A DNA stretch of 7,214 nucleotides from Pseudomonadota bacterium (GTDB lineage Bacteria > Myxococcota_A > Polyangia > Polyangiales > Polyangiaceae), in assembly GCA_023418705.1 (NCBI GenBank), contig JAEZYZ010000502.1, forward strand, positions 1 through 7,214, written 5' to 3'. Shown here piece by piece: positions 6,955-7,214 of this stretch. Each line of letters opens with the position of its first letter. Position 1 is the stretch's first letter. The notes beneath the pieces were generated by a model that saw only the letters and a list, made by a program, of their open reading frames with translations, had not been told where the DNA came from and searched no databases. Position numbers and translations under genes: made by a program.

Positions 6955-7214
6955 ATGGCCGTGTCGCTCCATCCGGCGGGGCTTGCCTTCGCCGCTGTTC
7001 TGCTGAACGCGGCGGCGCTGTCGGCTCAGGCCGAGCCGGCGCCTGAGCCCGCCGATAGCGCTGCCAGCTTCGACGAGCCGCCGGCGGACACCACGCCCAC
7101 CGAGCCTCCGCCCCCCTCCCAAGGGTACGGGCAGCCGCCGCCGCCCGCGGCGGACGTGCCCCCCGCCGCGCCGCCGGCGGCACCAACGCCAGCCCCACCC
7201 GCTCCTGCCGCGAC
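6955..7214 (+). CDS. secreted proline-rich protein, N-terminal part (runs off window)
   Basis: An open frame from the ATG at 6955 continues to the right edge (86 codons visible, no stop). It begins with a signal peptide: hydrophobic core about residues 8-23 and a likely signal peptidase I site after AQA at residue 26. A low-complexity acidic and then proline/alanine-rich segment follows (PEPPPPSQGYGQPPPP-like), the kind of linker often seen before outer-membrane beta-barrel or periplasmic domains in Myxococcota. The folded domain lies outside the window, so the function is unknown. No Shine-Dalgarno is evident. A TATCCT at 6941-6946 ends only eight bases before the ATG and could be a -10 for a very short leader or leaderless transcript. 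Confidence 0.65.
   Translation, partial: MAVSLHPAGLAFAAVLLNAAALSAQAEPAPEPADSAASFDEPPADTTPTEPPPPSQGYGQPPPPAADVPPAAPPAAPTPAPPAPAA

Overview
This is a chromosomal window from a GC-rich bacterium. The gene styles suggest a deltaproteobacterium of the Myxococcota, perhaps Polyangiales: alanine/arginine/proline-rich proteins, a lipoprotein parvulin, a Roadblock-like protein, and genes with short or weak ribosome-binding sites. This placement is inferred. The partial 16S rRNA gene at the left edge would settle it by database comparison.

Layout from left to right. Positions 1-870 hold the 5' part of a 16S rRNA gene on the minus strand; the window edge cuts off its 3' part. Upstream of it (higher coordinates) is a structured leader of about 200 bases with a boxA-like antitermination element and several hairpins. 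Above that is a strong-looking promoter with an A-tract (1077-1122), and a second candidate promoter lies near 1309-1347. The gene-free stretch up to 1497 holds nothing else clear. Next comes a tightly coupled minus-strand operon, in transcription order: a 60-aa two-helix membrane protein (3247-3065), a PpiC-type parvulin lipoprotein (3065-2142) and a Roadblock/LC7-like protein (2145-1498). Its members overlap by 1 and 4 bases, and it points straight into the rRNA promoters with no visible terminator. Further upstream on the same strand are leucyl aminopeptidase PepA (5531-4047) and, closely behind it, an unrecognised six-helix membrane protein (4020-3367).

A 241-base divergent intergenic region with inverted repeats separates pepA from a plus-strand class I fructose-bisphosphate aldolase of the FbaB/DhnA type (5773-6846). 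That gene ends at a clear intrinsic terminator. The start of a secreted proline-rich protein (6955 to the right edge) follows.

Most of the window is housekeeping: ribosomal RNA, peptide turnover, central carbon metabolism and envelope protein folding. No mobile element, CRISPR array or defence island is visible. The least familiar part is the small membrane protein / parvulin lipoprotein / Roadblock-like cluster beside the rRNA operon. Its three members look co-translated and may act together at the envelope, but no function for the set can be read from sequence alone.
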